The notes: generated from the letters alone by a model not told the origin. Shown: positions 52,121 to 61,237, counted from the first letter of the stretch. The stretch: DNA of 64,000 nt from JAIRMO01 sp046533115 (GCF_046533115.1 NZ_JAJQRC010000010.1:1-64000); one strand, 5' to 3'. Numbers and translations: made by a program.

Positions 52121-53131
52121 TTACCGGTAGTATCCTTTATACCACTCAACAAACCGGGGGATCCCTTCCTCGATACCCGTCTTCGGCCGATAGCCGGTAT
52201 CCGCCTCAAGTTCGCCGGTATCGGCCCAGGTTACCGGCACATCCCCTGCCTGCATGGGGAGCAGCTCTTTTTTTGCCTTTTTACCGGTATTTTTTTCAAT
52301 GGTTTCGATAAAAGTCATTAAATCCACCGGTTTACCGCAGCCGATGTTGTAAATTTTATAAGCCGCCCGGGAAAAACCGGGAATGCGATCAACGGTTCTG
52401 ACAATTCCTTCAATAATATCATCAATATAGGTAAAATCCCGCTTCATATTACCGTGGTTAAATACCTTGATCGGTTCATCCTCAAGGATCGCCTTGGTAA
52501 AAAGAAAAGGCGCCATGTCGGGCCGCCCCCAGGGACCGTATACGGTAAAAAACCGCAGTCCCGTAATGGGCAGTTGATAAAGATGACTGTAGGAATAGGC
52601 CAGCAGTTCATTTGATTTTTTGGTGGCCGCATACAGGCTTGCGGGACGATCCGTATGGTCGGCGGTTGAAAACGGAACCTTTTCATTAAGGCCGTATACG
52701 GAAGAACTTGAGGCAAACACCAGATGCTTTATAGGATACCTGCGGCAGGCTTCAAGGATATTAAAAAAACCGTTAATGTTGCTTTCAATATAAGCATAGG
52801 GATTTTCCAGACTGTACCGGACTCCCGCCTGGGCGGCAAGGTTAATTACCCAATCAAATTGTTCTTTCTCAAAGAGATCAAACAGTCCGGCGCGATCGGC
52901 TAAATCCATTTTGATAAAAGAATACGTATCAAAGCAGGCGCTGGACAGTTTTCTTCCCTCCCGAATCGATTCAACCGCTATACCGGAATGTTTAAGCCGC
53001 GCTTCTTTCAAGGCGGTATCGTAATAGGCATTTATATTGTCGATGCCAACCACCGGGTGACCCATGCCGGACAATCTTTGCGCCAGATGAAAGCCGATAA
53101 ACCCGGCGCTTCCCGTAACCAGTATTTTCAT
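52121..53131 (-). CDS. UDP-glucuronate 4-epimerase
   Basis: An extended SDR of 336 residues that interconverts UDP-glucuronate and UDP-galacturonate. Motifs: VTGSAGFIGFHLAQRL, GIDNINAYYDTALKEARL (typical of the GlcA epimerase subgroup), NLAAQAGVRYSLENPYAYIESN, ASSSSVYG, YAATKKSNE and the GPWGRPDMAPFLFTKAIL block characteristic of these epimerases. Its substrate is supplied by Ugd, encoded 21 bp upstream in transcription order. Together they give UDP-GalA for the glycan. Confidence 0.9.
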   Translation of the reverse strand: MKILVTGSAGFIGFHLAQRLSGMGHPVVGIDNINAYYDTALKEARLKHSGIAVESIREGRKLSSACFDTYSFIKMDLADRAGLFDLFEKEQFDWVINLAAQAGVRYSLENPYAYIESNINGFFNILEACRRYPIKHLVFASSSSVYGLNEKVPFSTADHTDRPASLYAATKKSNELLAYSYSHLYQLPITGLRFFTVYGPWGRPDMAPFLFTKAILEDEPIKVFNHGNMKRDFTYIDDIIEGIVRTVDRIPGFSRAAYKIYNIGCGKPVDLMTFIETIEKNTGKKAKKELLPMQAGDVPVTWADTGELEADTGYRPKTGIEEGIPRFVEWYKGYYR

Positions 53132-53152
53132 TTGCCTCCGGCGGTTTCAAAA

Positions 53153-54502
53153 CTAAGCGGGTTTTAAAACCGGCTTACCTATACCAATATATCTCAGCCC
53201 CGCATTTTCAACTTCAAAGCGCTTGTAGATGTTTCGTAAATCAAAAAAACAGGGAAGGGTCAGCAGGCTTTTTACCCGGGGGAGATCCAGATTCCTGAAT
53301 TGATTCCATTCGGTAAGGAGCACGAGGGCGTCGGATCCGGTAATGGCGTCATATTCATCCGTCGAAAAATACAGTTTATCCCGTATGGAACGAAGCCGCC
53401 ATTCCGCTTCCCCCATGGCTGCGGGGTCCCATACCCGCAGCCGGGCGCCTTTTTTTACCAGGCCCTCACAGAGGGCGATTGCCGGCGATTCCCGCATGTC
53501 ATCGGTATTCGGCTTAAACGCAAGTCCTAAAACCGCAATGGTCTTTCCGTTTATAGAACCGGGACCGCCAAGTCCCTGTTCTATTTTTTCAATCATTCTG
53601 AGTTTTTGTTTTTCGTTAACCTTAATGGTAGTTTCTACAATACATTGGGACTCCCCGTATTCCTGCCCGATCTTTGCCAGCGCCCGGGTATCCTTGGGAA
53701 AACAGGAACCCCCATAACCCGGACCGGGGTGCAGAAATTTTGAACCGATCCTGCCGTCCCGTCCCATGGCCTTGGCGACATCCTGTACATCGGCGCCGAC
53801 CTTTTCACAGAGATTCGCTATCTCATTGATAAAAGTAATCTTAACCGCCAAAAAGGCATTGGAGGCGTATTTTATCATTTCCGCAGATTCAAGATTTGTC
53901 TCGATATAGGGAGTTTCGGTGAGATACAAGGAACGGTAAACATCCTTCATGATGTTCCGGGCCTTTTCGCTTTCACTGCCGATAACGACCCGGTCAGGAT
54001 GGGTAAAGTCCTGCACTGCCGAACCCTCCCGCAAGAATTCGGGGTTGGATACCACGTCGAAAGGAACGGCGGCCTTCCGTTTTTCAAGTTCCGCCCGGAT
54101 CCATCCGGCAACTTTACGTCCGGTCCCGATAGGAACCGTACTCTTGTTAACTACCACCGTATAGGCATCTATCCCCTGTCCGATGGTTCTTGCGGCACGC
54201 TCAACATAACTCAAATCGGCACTGCCGTCCTCCGCGGGAGGGGTACCAACAGCGATAAATACCACCTGGTTCTTTTTGATTGCCCCGGCAATATCGGTGG
54301 AAAAACACAGCCTTCCGGCGCCGGTGTTCCGGGAAACTATCGCTTCGATACCGGGCTCATAGATGGGGATTACTCCCCGCAATAATCCCTCTATCTTTTT
54401 TACGTCGATATCAACACAGGTTACAAAATTGCCGAAATCCGCAAGACACGCGCCGGATACAAGTCCTACATATCCGGTGCCGATTACCGCTATATGGGCC
54501 AT
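53153..54502 (-). CDS. ugd: UDP-glucose 6-dehydrogenase
   Basis: Two-step NAD-dependent oxidation of UDP-glucose to UDP-glucuronate. The 449-residue protein has the N-terminal Rossmann GTGYVGLVSGACLADFGN, SNPEFLREGSAVQDFTHPDRVVIG, the catalytic cysteine in GPGYGGSCFPKDTRAL near residue 260 and the C-terminal GLAFKPNTDDMRESP. Normal length and complete. It could equally feed other UDP-uronic acids, but the epimerase next door points to galacturonate. Confidence 0.95.
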   Translation of the reverse strand: MAHIAVIGTGYVGLVSGACLADFGNFVTCVDIDVKKIEGLLRGVIPIYEPGIEAIVSRNTGAGRLCFSTDIAGAIKKNQVVFIAVGTPPAEDGSADLSYVERAARTIGQGIDAYTVVVNKSTVPIGTGRKVAGWIRAELEKRKAAVPFDVVSNPEFLREGSAVQDFTHPDRVVIGSESEKARNIMKDVYRSLYLTETPYIETNLESAEMIKYASNAFLAVKITFINEIANLCEKVGADVQDVAKAMGRDGRIGSKFLHPGPGYGGSCFPKDTRALAKIGQEYGESQCIVETTIKVNEKQKLRMIEKIEQGLGGPGSINGKTIAVLGLAFKPNTDDMRESPAIALCEGLVKKGARLRVWDPAAMGEAEWRLRSIRDKLYFSTDEYDAITGSDALVLLTEWNQFRNLDLPRVKSLLTLPCFFDLRNIYKRFEVENAGLRYIGIGKPVLKPA

Positions 54503-54546
54503 ACCTATTCCCGCCTAACCATACCGGAGTTTCCGGTGGTATTCTA

Positions 54547-56142
54547 TTAACACCCCACCACCCGAACCGTATCTTCCACGGTCCAGGTAATGCGCTCTTC
54601 CCAGGTCTTTCCCTTAGCCTCAGGCCGCCGGTCAAAGATCACCAGATAACAGCCTTTGACCTGAGCCTGAACAGAACCTTGCCCGCCGCTAAAGGTATCA
54701 CGGTAGTGCAAAACCTGTTTTATCCCCTGGGCCTTTACCATTTCAAAGGTCTGACCTTTCCTCAACAGTTTTATTTCGATGATGTTCCATTCTTTATGGT
54801 ATTCTACCGCCAGATCCATGCGTCCCCGGCCTGCCGCATATTCCCGCTCAATACGCCCCTCACCGTTGGTTATCCACTGTAAAAAGGCCATCAGCAATAA
54901 ATGGGGAAAGGCTTCGGTGTATTCGGCGGTCTGTTCCCATATTTCAGAATTGGTCTGCCAAAAAAGTTGAAACTCCCCAAGCAGGCTGTCCATATCCAGG
55001 GAACCGTCCTCTTTTTGCCATCTCCAGGAAGAGGGGGGCGGCATATTGTCGTGATACCCCGAGTTCAGATACCGGGTAAGGATCTCTTCATACACCGGAT
55101 TGGCGATGATAAAGCCTTTATTGCTGCTCCAGGTGATAAGCCCCAAATCCATGGCCAGTTCTACATCGGGGTTCGTCCGTCCCATGGAGGGGTTGTTGGT
55201 GCCGACAAAGATGGACTCGATCACCCATTTGATCTTCGGGTCCCGGAGACGCTGCCCCAGGGCATCCAGGTGGGTCTCCCGGGCCAGGATCATCTGTTCC
55301 CGGGCTTCCTGGATATGGCCGATGCGGACCGTCTCCCGGCTGGTTTCGTCCAGAACCCGCATGGTGGCCCGCTTGAAGAGGGAATTGACTATCCAAGGCT
55401 GCCCCTGGGACTGCTCGTAGACATAGTCCAGGGCTTCGGCGCTAATCTCCTGGCCCGTTTCAGCGGTCCGCTGGGCAAAGAGGGCGGTAAGGTCGGCCCG
55501 GCTGAAATTGGTCAGGGTCGCGGAATCCTCTTTGATATTAAAGGGAGATCCCGGATTCGGGGCGACGCCGCCCTTGGCGGCGGTGATATAATCCTTGAGG
55601 TCCCGCATCCCCACCAGGGCGATGGATGCCGGGAATAAGCCCGGGCCGCGCCTCGCAAAGCCGCCCCGTAACTGCCGCAGAAAGCTGATGAGGGTTTCCC
55701 CTTCCAGGACGTCTACTTCGTCAAACAATACCACGAGGCTTTTGGGGGCCGCCAGCCTGGACCAATCCATCAGGATGTCGCTGAGCATACTGTTCGCCGC
55801 GGCGGTTCCCAGTTCCGGTACCGGCAGCCCAAAAGCGGACGCATATTCCTGAACGGCCTTGCAGATATCCGGCATCGCCCGCTCTGCTTCCGCGACCCCC
55901 TGGCAGCGCTCCACGCTGACATAACCGGCAATAGCCTCGTCCCCGGAGTTGATCTCCCGCATCCAGCTCTGCAGGAAGGTCGTTTTCCCGGTCTGCCGGG
56001 GGGCGTGGAGTACCCAATACAGCTTGTCCCGGATATACCGGTGCAATTGGGCCCCGACCAGGCGGTCTGCCGGCGGCAGCATATAGTGGTCCTCAGGATT
56101 GCAGGGCCCGGTGGTATTAAAAAAACGAACCGGACGCTTCAT
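54547..56142 (-). CDS. AAA-like ATPase with C-terminal PD-(D/E)xK nuclease-like domain
   Basis: A 531-residue protein of the AAA-35-like group. Walker A is APRQTGKT (residues 47-54), Walker B LVVLFDEVD (136-144), and a winged-helix-like middle spans about residues 240-350. The C-terminal part has the restriction-nuclease-fold signature GRMDLAV (Asp443) with IIEIKLL (Glu456, Lys458). Its biological role is not established; such proteins are often scattered in many copies and suspected of being mobile or defence-linked. It sits 18 bp after rfbB on the same strand, so it is probably co-transcribed with the rhamnose genes without belonging to the pathway. Confidence 0.8.
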   Translation of the reverse strand: MKRPVRFFNTTGPCNPEDHYMLPPADRLVGAQLHRYIRDKLYWVLHAPRQTGKTTFLQSWMREINSGDEAIAGYVSVERCQGVAEAERAMPDICKAVQEYASAFGLPVPELGTAAANSMLSDILMDWSRLAAPKSLVVLFDEVDVLEGETLISFLRQLRGGFARRGPGLFPASIALVGMRDLKDYITAAKGGVAPNPGSPFNIKEDSATLTNFSRADLTALFAQRTAETGQEISAEALDYVYEQSQGQPWIVNSLFKRATMRVLDETSRETVRIGHIQEAREQMILARETHLDALGQRLRDPKIKWVIESIFVGTNNPSMGRTNPDVELAMDLGLITWSSNKGFIIANPVYEEILTRYLNSGYHDNMPPPSSWRWQKEDGSLDMDSLLGEFQLFWQTNSEIWEQTAEYTEAFPHLLLMAFLQWITNGEGRIEREYAAGRGRMDLAVEYHKEWNIIEIKLLRKGQTFEMVKAQGIKQVLHYRDTFSGGQGSVQAQVKGCYLVIFDRRPEAKGKTWEERITWTVEDTVRVVGC

Positions 56143-56159
56143 CTGAATATCCCCATCCC

Positions 56160-57245
56160 TTAGATCCGCTTCTCATAGTTCTTCTCTATCCACTTCCGGT
56201 ATTCTCCGGTACGGATCCCCGCTATCCATCCGGGGTTCGCCAGGTACCAGTCTACGGTCTTCTCCAAGCCTTCCTCAAAACCCAGTTCCTGCTTCCACCC
56301 CAATTCTTCTTTGATTTTGGAGCAGTCCATGGCATAACGCCGGTCATGGCCGGGCCGGTCCGTAACGTAGGTAATGGAGCCCCGGAGCTTTTCCGGATCC
56401 AGCCCGCCCTTTTTTGCCGTGATATCGATCAGGACCCGGAGGAGCTGGATATTCTCCCATTCGTTTTCCCCACCGATATGGTACTTCTCCCCGGTCCGCC
56501 CTTTTTGGAGGATGGTCCAAACCGCCCGGATATGATCTTCCACATAGAGCCAGTCCCGGATGTTCCGCCCATCGCCATAGACCGGGAGGGGTTTTCCTTC
56601 CAGCATATTGAGGATCGAAAGGGGGATGAGTTTTTCCGGGAACTGATACGGCCCGTAGTTATTCGAACAGTTGGAGAGGGTAACCGGCAATCCATAGGTA
56701 TGGTGATAGGCCATAACCAGGTGGTCGCTGGCGGCCTTGCTGGCCGAATAGGGGGAACGGGGATCATAGGCGGTGGCCTCGGTAAAAGCCCCGGTCTCCC
56801 CCAGGGAGCCGTATACCTCGTCGGTGCTGATGTGGTGAAACAGCACGTCCTGCCGCAGCGTCCCATCACTTTCCCCCCAATAATTCCTGGCCGCATCCAA
56901 CAGGGTAAAGGTCCCCATCACATTGGTCTTTACAAAGGCCTCGGGACCCAGGATGGATCGGTCCACATGACTCTCCGCGGCAAAATGTACCACCGTATCG
57001 ATCCGGTATTTCTCAAAGATCGCTTCCACCGTGGGCCGGTCGCTTATGTCCCCATATTCAAAAAAATACCGCCCCCCACGGGCCTCCAGATCCTCAAGAC
57101 TCTTCCGGTTCCCCGCATAGGTCAAGGCGTCCAGGTTGACGATACGACCGGAAAACCCGGCCGCTTTTTCAAGGAGAAAGCGGATAAAGTTTCCACCGAT
57201 AAACCCGGCGCCCCCGGTAACCAGGATGTTCTGTAAACTACGCAT
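56160..57245 (-). CDS. rfbB: dTDP-glucose 4,6-dehydratase
   Basis: Second step of dTDP-L-rhamnose synthesis. The 361-residue SDR has VTGGAGFIGGNFIRFLLEK, the DALTYAGNRKSLEDL segment diagnostic for RfbB, HFAAESHVDRSI, STDEVYG (catalytic Thr-Asp-Glu), YSASKAASDHLV and SNNYGPYQFPEKLIPL. Complete. In transcription order it is last of rfbA-C-D-B and overlaps rfbD by 8 bp. Its product feeds RfbC. Confidence 0.96.
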   Translation of the reverse strand: MRSLQNILVTGGAGFIGGNFIRFLLEKAAGFSGRIVNLDALTYAGNRKSLEDLEARGGRYFFEYGDISDRPTVEAIFEKYRIDTVVHFAAESHVDRSILGPEAFVKTNVMGTFTLLDAARNYWGESDGTLRQDVLFHHISTDEVYGSLGETGAFTEATAYDPRSPYSASKAASDHLVMAYHHTYGLPVTLSNCSNNYGPYQFPEKLIPLSILNMLEGKPLPVYGDGRNIRDWLYVEDHIRAVWTILQKGRTGEKYHIGGENEWENIQLLRVLIDITAKKGGLDPEKLRGSITYVTDRPGHDRRYAMDCSKIKEELGWKQELGFEEGLEKTVDWYLANPGWIAGIRTGEYRKWIEKNYEKRI

Positions 57246-58149
57246 CAGTCCCCCGAATAATTTTCAAAAACGCCTCCAAACTCCGGTCCCATTCCGGAAT
57301 GGTGATTCCCAGGGCTTCCTTGAGCCTGGTCTTATCCAGAACCGAATAGCCGGGCCGTTTCACCCGGGAAGGGTATTCGTCACTGGTACAGGGAATCACC
57401 CTGCAGTCCCCGGTCAGAATTCCCAGATCCCGGCCCCGGGCATAGATCCTTTGGGCAAATTCAAACCAGGAAATATCCCCCTGATTGGAATAGTGGTATA
57501 TTCCGTAAGGGACCGCCCTCCCCTCCTCTCCCCGGGCAATAAAGGCAGTGATAACCTCCGCCAAATTCCGGGCCCAGGTAGGGCTGCCCCGCTGATCCCG
57601 CACCACCGAAAGGCGATCCCGTTTCCGCATCAGATCCAGCATGGTGGTCACAAAATTTTTTCCGTACCGGCCGTAGAGCCAGGCGGTTCTAATGATATAG
57701 GCCCGTTCGGTACCTTCCAGAACCTTCCGCTCCCCCTCCCACTTGGTACGTCCGTAAATTCCGATAGGGTCCGGAGGATCATCCTCCCGGTAGGGCCGCC
57801 TTTCCGGGGGATCTCCGGAATAGATCCCTTTACCGTTAAATACATAATCGGTGGAAATATGAATGAGGGTACCGCCGGTTTTCCCGGCCAGGGCGGCAAT
57901 ATGGGCCGGCCCATCGGCGTTAAGCCGGCGGCAAAGTGCGGCCTCCTCTTCGGCCTTATCCACGGCGGTATATGCGGCGCAGTTCACGATCCAGCGGAAG
58001 GGTCCCCGCTGTTCCGCAAAATCTTCCAGGGAAGCCCCCTGGGTGATATCTACCTCCAGATCCGTCCCGGTATAGGCCATGCCGGCCTCCGCAAAGACCC
58101 GGGAAAGCTCCGTCCCCAGCATACCCCCGCTGCCGATAAGCCAAATCAC
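57238..58149 (-). CDS. rfbD: dTDP-4-dehydrorhamnose reductase
   Basis: Final NADPH-dependent reduction to dTDP-L-rhamnose. The protein (303 residues from GTG 58149) has VIWLIGSGGMLGTELSRVFA, NCAAYTAVDKAEEEAALCRRLNADG, HISTDYVFNGKGI, YGRTKWEGE and RTAWLYGRYGKNFVTTML. GTG 58149 overlaps the rfbC stop (GTGA) and fits the family N-terminus. A longer frame from ATG 58182, with a plausible AAGGA, adds 11 residues inside rfbC and is the alternative start. Confidence 0.93.
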   Translation of the reverse strand: MIWLIGSGGMLGTELSRVFAEAGMAYTGTDLEVDITQGASLEDFAEQRGPFRWIVNCAAYTAVDKAEEEAALCRRLNADGPAHIAALAGKTGGTLIHISTDYVFNGKGIYSGDPPERRPYREDDPPDPIGIYGRTKWEGERKVLEGTERAYIIRTAWLYGRYGKNFVTTMLDLMRKRDRLSVVRDQRGSPTWARNLAEVITAFIARGEEGRAVPYGIYHYSNQGDISWFEFAQRIYARGRDLGILTGDCRVIPCTSDEYPSRVKRPGYSVLDKTRLKEALGITIPEWDRSLEAFLKIIRGTDA

Positions 58150-58697
58150 CGGCCCGTACCCCCGGCAGAAAAAACCGGCCATTTCCGATCCTTCTCCGAA
58201 AGGATGTACTCCGTCCCCGGATCCGGCCAGGTAATGCCGATAGCGGGATCATTCCAGATGATCCCCCCCTCGTCCTCAGGGTAATAAAAATCGGTACACT
58301 TATAGGCAAAAATCGCGCTTTCGCTCAAGACCAAAAAACCGTGGGCAAACCCCGGGGGTATCCAGAACTGGTTTTGCCTTTGACCGTCTAAAACCACCCC
58401 GTACCATTTCCCGCGGCTCGCGGAACCGGGGCGAATATCCACGGCCACATCAAAGACCTCCCCCGCAATAACCCGGATCAGCTTTCCCTGGGGATGGTTT
58501 TTCTGAAAATGGAGCCCCCGGAGTACCCCCTTCACGGACCGGGACTGGTTGTCCTGTACAAAAGTCAAGGGAAGCCCCGCCTGTTTAAAATCCCGCTCCG
58601 AATAGGATTCAAAAAAATAGCCCCGGTGGTCTCCAAACAGCGTGGGCTGTATTTCGTAGAGCCCCTCCAAAGGACAGGGGGTAAACGTAAAGGGCAT
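58146..58697 (-). CDS. rfbC: dTDP-4-dehydrorhamnose 3,5-epimerase
   Basis: A 183-residue cupin that epimerises C3 and C5 of dTDP-4-keto-6-deoxyglucose. The family motifs are clear: GLYEIQPTLFGDHRGYFFESYSERDF, QDNQSRSVKGVLRGLHFQ (active-site His), GEVFDVAVDIRPGS, IPPGFAHGFLVLSE and YKCTDFYYPEDEGGI. The start ATG overlaps the rfbA stop by one base and the end overlaps rfbD, so the set is translated as a chain. Confidence 0.95.
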   Translation of the reverse strand: MPFTFTPCPLEGLYEIQPTLFGDHRGYFFESYSERDFKQAGLPLTFVQDNQSRSVKGVLRGLHFQKNHPQGKLIRVIAGEVFDVAVDIRPGSASRGKWYGVVLDGQRQNQFWIPPGFAHGFLVLSESAIFAYKCTDFYYPEDEGGIIWNDPAIGITWPDPGTEYILSEKDRKWPVFSAGGTGR

Positions 58698-59572
58698 TAC
58701 CGCTCCTCCGCAAGGTAGTGTAAATACGTGCCGTATTCGGTTTTATAGGCCGCGGCCAGGGCCGCCAGATCCTCCCGGGAGATCCAGCCGTTAAAATAGG
58801 CGATTTCTTCTATACACGAGACGTACATGCCCTGCCGCTTCTGAATGGTGGCGATAAAATTGGATGCCTCCAGCAGGCCGTCGTAGGTCCCCGTATCAAG
58901 CCATGCCATGCCCCGGCCCAGTACCTCTACGGAAAGGCAGCCCCCTTCAAGATAGGCGTTGTTCACCGCGGTTATCTCGATTTCCCCCCGGGCAGATGGT
59001 TTTATGGCTCCGGCAATTTCCACCACCCGGTTATCGTAAAAGTAAAGTCCCGGAACCGCATAGTGGGATCTAGGGCGGGAGGGCTTTTCCTCAATGGACA
59101 GGGCCGATCCCTTTTCATCAAATTCCACCACCCCATAAGCGGAAGGGTCCCGTACATAGTAGGCGAATATGGTTCCTCCCCCCTGGGTTTCCACCTTCCG
59201 GACCGCGTTTTTCAGGGTCCCGCTGAATCCCCGGCCATAAAAGACATTATCCCCCAGGACCAGGGCGCAGGGCTCTTTCCCGATAAAGGAGGCCCCCACC
59301 ACAAACGCGTCCGCCAGACCCCGGGGACTCTCCTGGACCGCATAGTCAAAGCCCATCCCCAGCCAGGCCCCGGAACCAAAAAGCTCCCTGAACAGGGGAA
59401 GATCCCGGGGGGTTGAGATGATGAGTACCTCCCGGACTCCCGCCAGCATCAATACCGACAAGGGGTAGTAGATCATGGGCTTATCATAGAGGGGCAGAAT
59501 CTGCTTGGATACCGCCTTGGTGATGGGATAAAGCCGGGTCCCGGACCCTCCCGCAAGAATAATTCCTTTCAT
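58697..59572 (-). CDS. rfbA: Glucose-1-phosphate thymidylyltransferase
   Basis: First step of dTDP-L-rhamnose synthesis: dTDP-glucose from dTTP and glucose 1-phosphate. The 291-residue protein opens MKGIILAGGSGTRLYPITKAVSKQILPLYDKPMIYYPLSVLMLAG, then LVLGDNVFYGRGFS, GVVEFDEKGSALSIEEKP, YAVPGLYFYDN and AWLDTGTYDGLLEAS. Complete. It starts one base after the stop of the DUF4143-type ATPase gene, so the ATPase and the rhamnose genes share a transcript. Confidence 0.96.
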   Translation of the reverse strand: MKGIILAGGSGTRLYPITKAVSKQILPLYDKPMIYYPLSVLMLAGVREVLIISTPRDLPLFRELFGSGAWLGMGFDYAVQESPRGLADAFVVGASFIGKEPCALVLGDNVFYGRGFSGTLKNAVRKVETQGGGTIFAYYVRDPSAYGVVEFDEKGSALSIEEKPSRPRSHYAVPGLYFYDNRVVEIAGAIKPSARGEIEITAVNNAYLEGGCLSVEVLGRGMAWLDTGTYDGLLEASNFIATIQKRQGMYVSCIEEIAYFNGWISREDLAALAAAYKTEYGTYLHYLAEER

Positions 59573-59573
59573 T

Positions 59574-60800
59574 TTATCCGTTATCTCCGTCCATCAAAAG
59601 AAATTCCCGCAGGGGCGTCTGCTTAATACCCCGAGGGCTCACCGAAGCCACCGGTCCCCCAGGGTATACCACATACTTGGGAAAATTATCGGGGATCTTT
59701 TCCAGGTCCGCCATTTCCCGGGCCGGGACCTGCCTACCGGAGAAGTAACCCACGGGACGGACATAGATTTTGTCCCCGGGTTTTTCCGCGGCAAAGCCGA
59801 TTTCCCCTTCACCGTTTTTTGCGGCATACAGGGTATAGCCCCGCCGCAGGAGGCAGAGGAACACCCCGTGGGCAATGGTTTGTACGTCCCCCGGCCCCGG
59901 AGGATTTTGGCACAAAACCCGCCACAGCCCCGGATCCCCAAAATAATACTTTTCGCCGGTCTCAAATACCTTACGGTTCTTAAGATCGAGCCGCCGCAGG
60001 GAATACACCAAAAAGGATTTTTCCAGGGTTCCCAGGTAATTGATAACCGTCTGTACCGGAATCCCGATACCCCGGTCTTTTAAATAAGCGCTGATGGTAT
60101 TGGCGGAAAGGACCCTTCCCCTGGTATCCGCCAAACAGGCGCCGATGCTTTCCAAAAACCGGATATGGCGGATCTTTTCCCAAACCGCCACATCCCTCAG
60201 CAGTATGGAGGCATAGACATTTTTTAGATACTCCCGGACAAAAAATTTATTCCGGGGCAGAAAGGCCAAACCGGGCATTCCCCCGGTGGCCAGATAAGCC
60301 TCCAGGGCCGTATCGGTATTATCCAACCGATAAAACCGCAAGAATTCCCCATAATCCAGGGGATAAACCTGAATTTGGGTAAATTTTCCCGCAAAAGCAG
60401 CGGTAAATTCCCCGGATACCAGGTGGGCGTTACTGCCGGCCAAATAGATATCGCAGTTCCCTCCAGCAAGTAGGGCTTCCACCCCTTGTTCAAACCCGGG
60501 GAGCCCCTGAACCTCATCAATAAAAACATAGTTAGCCCTATCCTTCCGCAGCCTTGTATGGATAAAGCTAAAAAATTCCTCCCCGTTTTTCAGATGCCGG
60601 TATTCCGCGGCTTCCATGTCAAGGTACTGAATATGGGCCCGTTTATCCCCGGCCCTAATTTCACGGATAAGATGATACAAAATATGGGTCTTTCCGGCCC
60701 CGCGCTGACCGGTCAACACCTTAACCAAAGGAGAACCGATAAGGGAGCGCAGCCGCTCAAAATAACGAGGCCGGGGAATACATCCTGAACGAATTTTCAT
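59574..60800 (-). CDS. AAA_14/DUF4143-type ATPase
   Basis: A 408-residue ATP-binding protein. Walker A TGQRGAGKT lies at residues 30-38, Walker B YVFIDEVQ near residue 93, a sensor-like LAGSNAHLVSGEFTAAFAGKF follows, then YPLDYGEFLRFY and a C-terminal DUF4143-type domain with FVREYLKNVYASILLRDV and YYFGDPGLWRVL. The family is widespread in many-copy sets with no agreed function. No Shine-Dalgarno site precedes the ATG, but a TTGAAA-N18-TTTATT promoter ends 10 nt before it and is overlapped by a 12-bp palindrome. It is followed at once by rfbA. Confidence 0.83.
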   Translation of the reverse strand: MKIRSGCIPRPRYFERLRSLIGSPLVKVLTGQRGAGKTHILYHLIREIRAGDKRAHIQYLDMEAAEYRHLKNGEEFFSFIHTRLRKDRANYVFIDEVQGLPGFEQGVEALLAGGNCDIYLAGSNAHLVSGEFTAAFAGKFTQIQVYPLDYGEFLRFYRLDNTDTALEAYLATGGMPGLAFLPRNKFFVREYLKNVYASILLRDVAVWEKIRHIRFLESIGACLADTRGRVLSANTISAYLKDRGIGIPVQTVINYLGTLEKSFLVYSLRRLDLKNRKVFETGEKYYFGDPGLWRVLCQNPPGPGDVQTIAHGVFLCLLRRGYTLYAAKNGEGEIGFAAEKPGDKIYVRPVGYFSGRQVPAREMADLEKIPDNFPKYVVYPGGPVASVSPRGIKQTPLREFLLMDGDNG

Positions 60801-60810
60801 ATATGTTTGA

Positions 60811-60840
60811 AATAAACCAATAAAACACCAAAAGTTTCAA
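60811..60840 (-). promoter_or_regulatory. Candidate promoter for the DUF4143-type ATPase gene
   Basis: Minus strand TTGAAA (60840-60835), 18-nt spacer, TTTATT (60816-60811), 10 nt before the ATG at 60800. The -35 box lies inside the palindrome 60830-60857, so a bound repressor would cover it. Confidence 0.45.
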
Positions 60841-60857
60841 TTATGATTGAAACTTTT
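60830..60857. promoter_or_regulatory. 12-bp perfect palindrome upstream of the ATPase gene
   Basis: AAAAGTTTCAAT (60830-60841), 4-nt loop, ATTGAAACTTTT (60846-60857), followed by one more T. On the plus strand it looks like a short terminator hairpin; on the minus strand it overlaps the -35 of the ATPase gene. Operator is the more interesting reading. Confidence 0.55.
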
Positions 60858-61095
60858 TATTATTGGAAAAACTTCCCCAATAAAAAACATACCCGTTAAA
60901 AAAAATCCCGCCGTCGCCGAAACAGACTGACCGGATCCGCCGCTCAATTTCACGGCCCAAGCGCTTCAGGGGCCTTCCCAAAACCAAGCGGCTTCGAATA
61001 AAACCCACTTTAAAAAATATACACTATCCCGGAAGGATTTACAACCGGAACCACTATCCACCCGGTAATGCCCCGTTTAAAATAACCACAAATCT

Positions 61096-61237
61096 CACGA
61101 ACCACACGAACAGAAACAAAGACAAATTGGCGTTTTCACCGATAGTTCTTTCCTACCTTCCCACGAACAAAGAAGAAAATTCAGGTATAAATTCCGGAAT
61201 ATCGAAGCAAAAGTTCGTGATGTTCGTGTCGTTCGTG
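61096..61237. repeat. Period-9 CACGAAC / GTTCGTG repeat, inverted arms
   Basis: CACGAAC at 61096 and 61105 (9 apart), and at 61162; GTTCGTG at 61213, 61222 and 61231 (9 apart). The two sets are in opposite orientation and could pair across about 100 nt. The flanks also share CTTCGTGG/ACAAAG-like words. It looks like a member of a dispersed intergenic repeat. Confidence 0.75.

Noticed and set aside
60830..60857. CRISPR-like GTTTCAAT...ATTGAAAC motif
   Set aside because: Only one copy, no spacers and no cas genes; it is a simple palindrome.
60841..61013. Minus-strand frame of about 55 codons before the DUF4143 ATPase
   Set aside because: No ribosome binding site, no recognisable motif, and it ends within the palindrome; probably chance.
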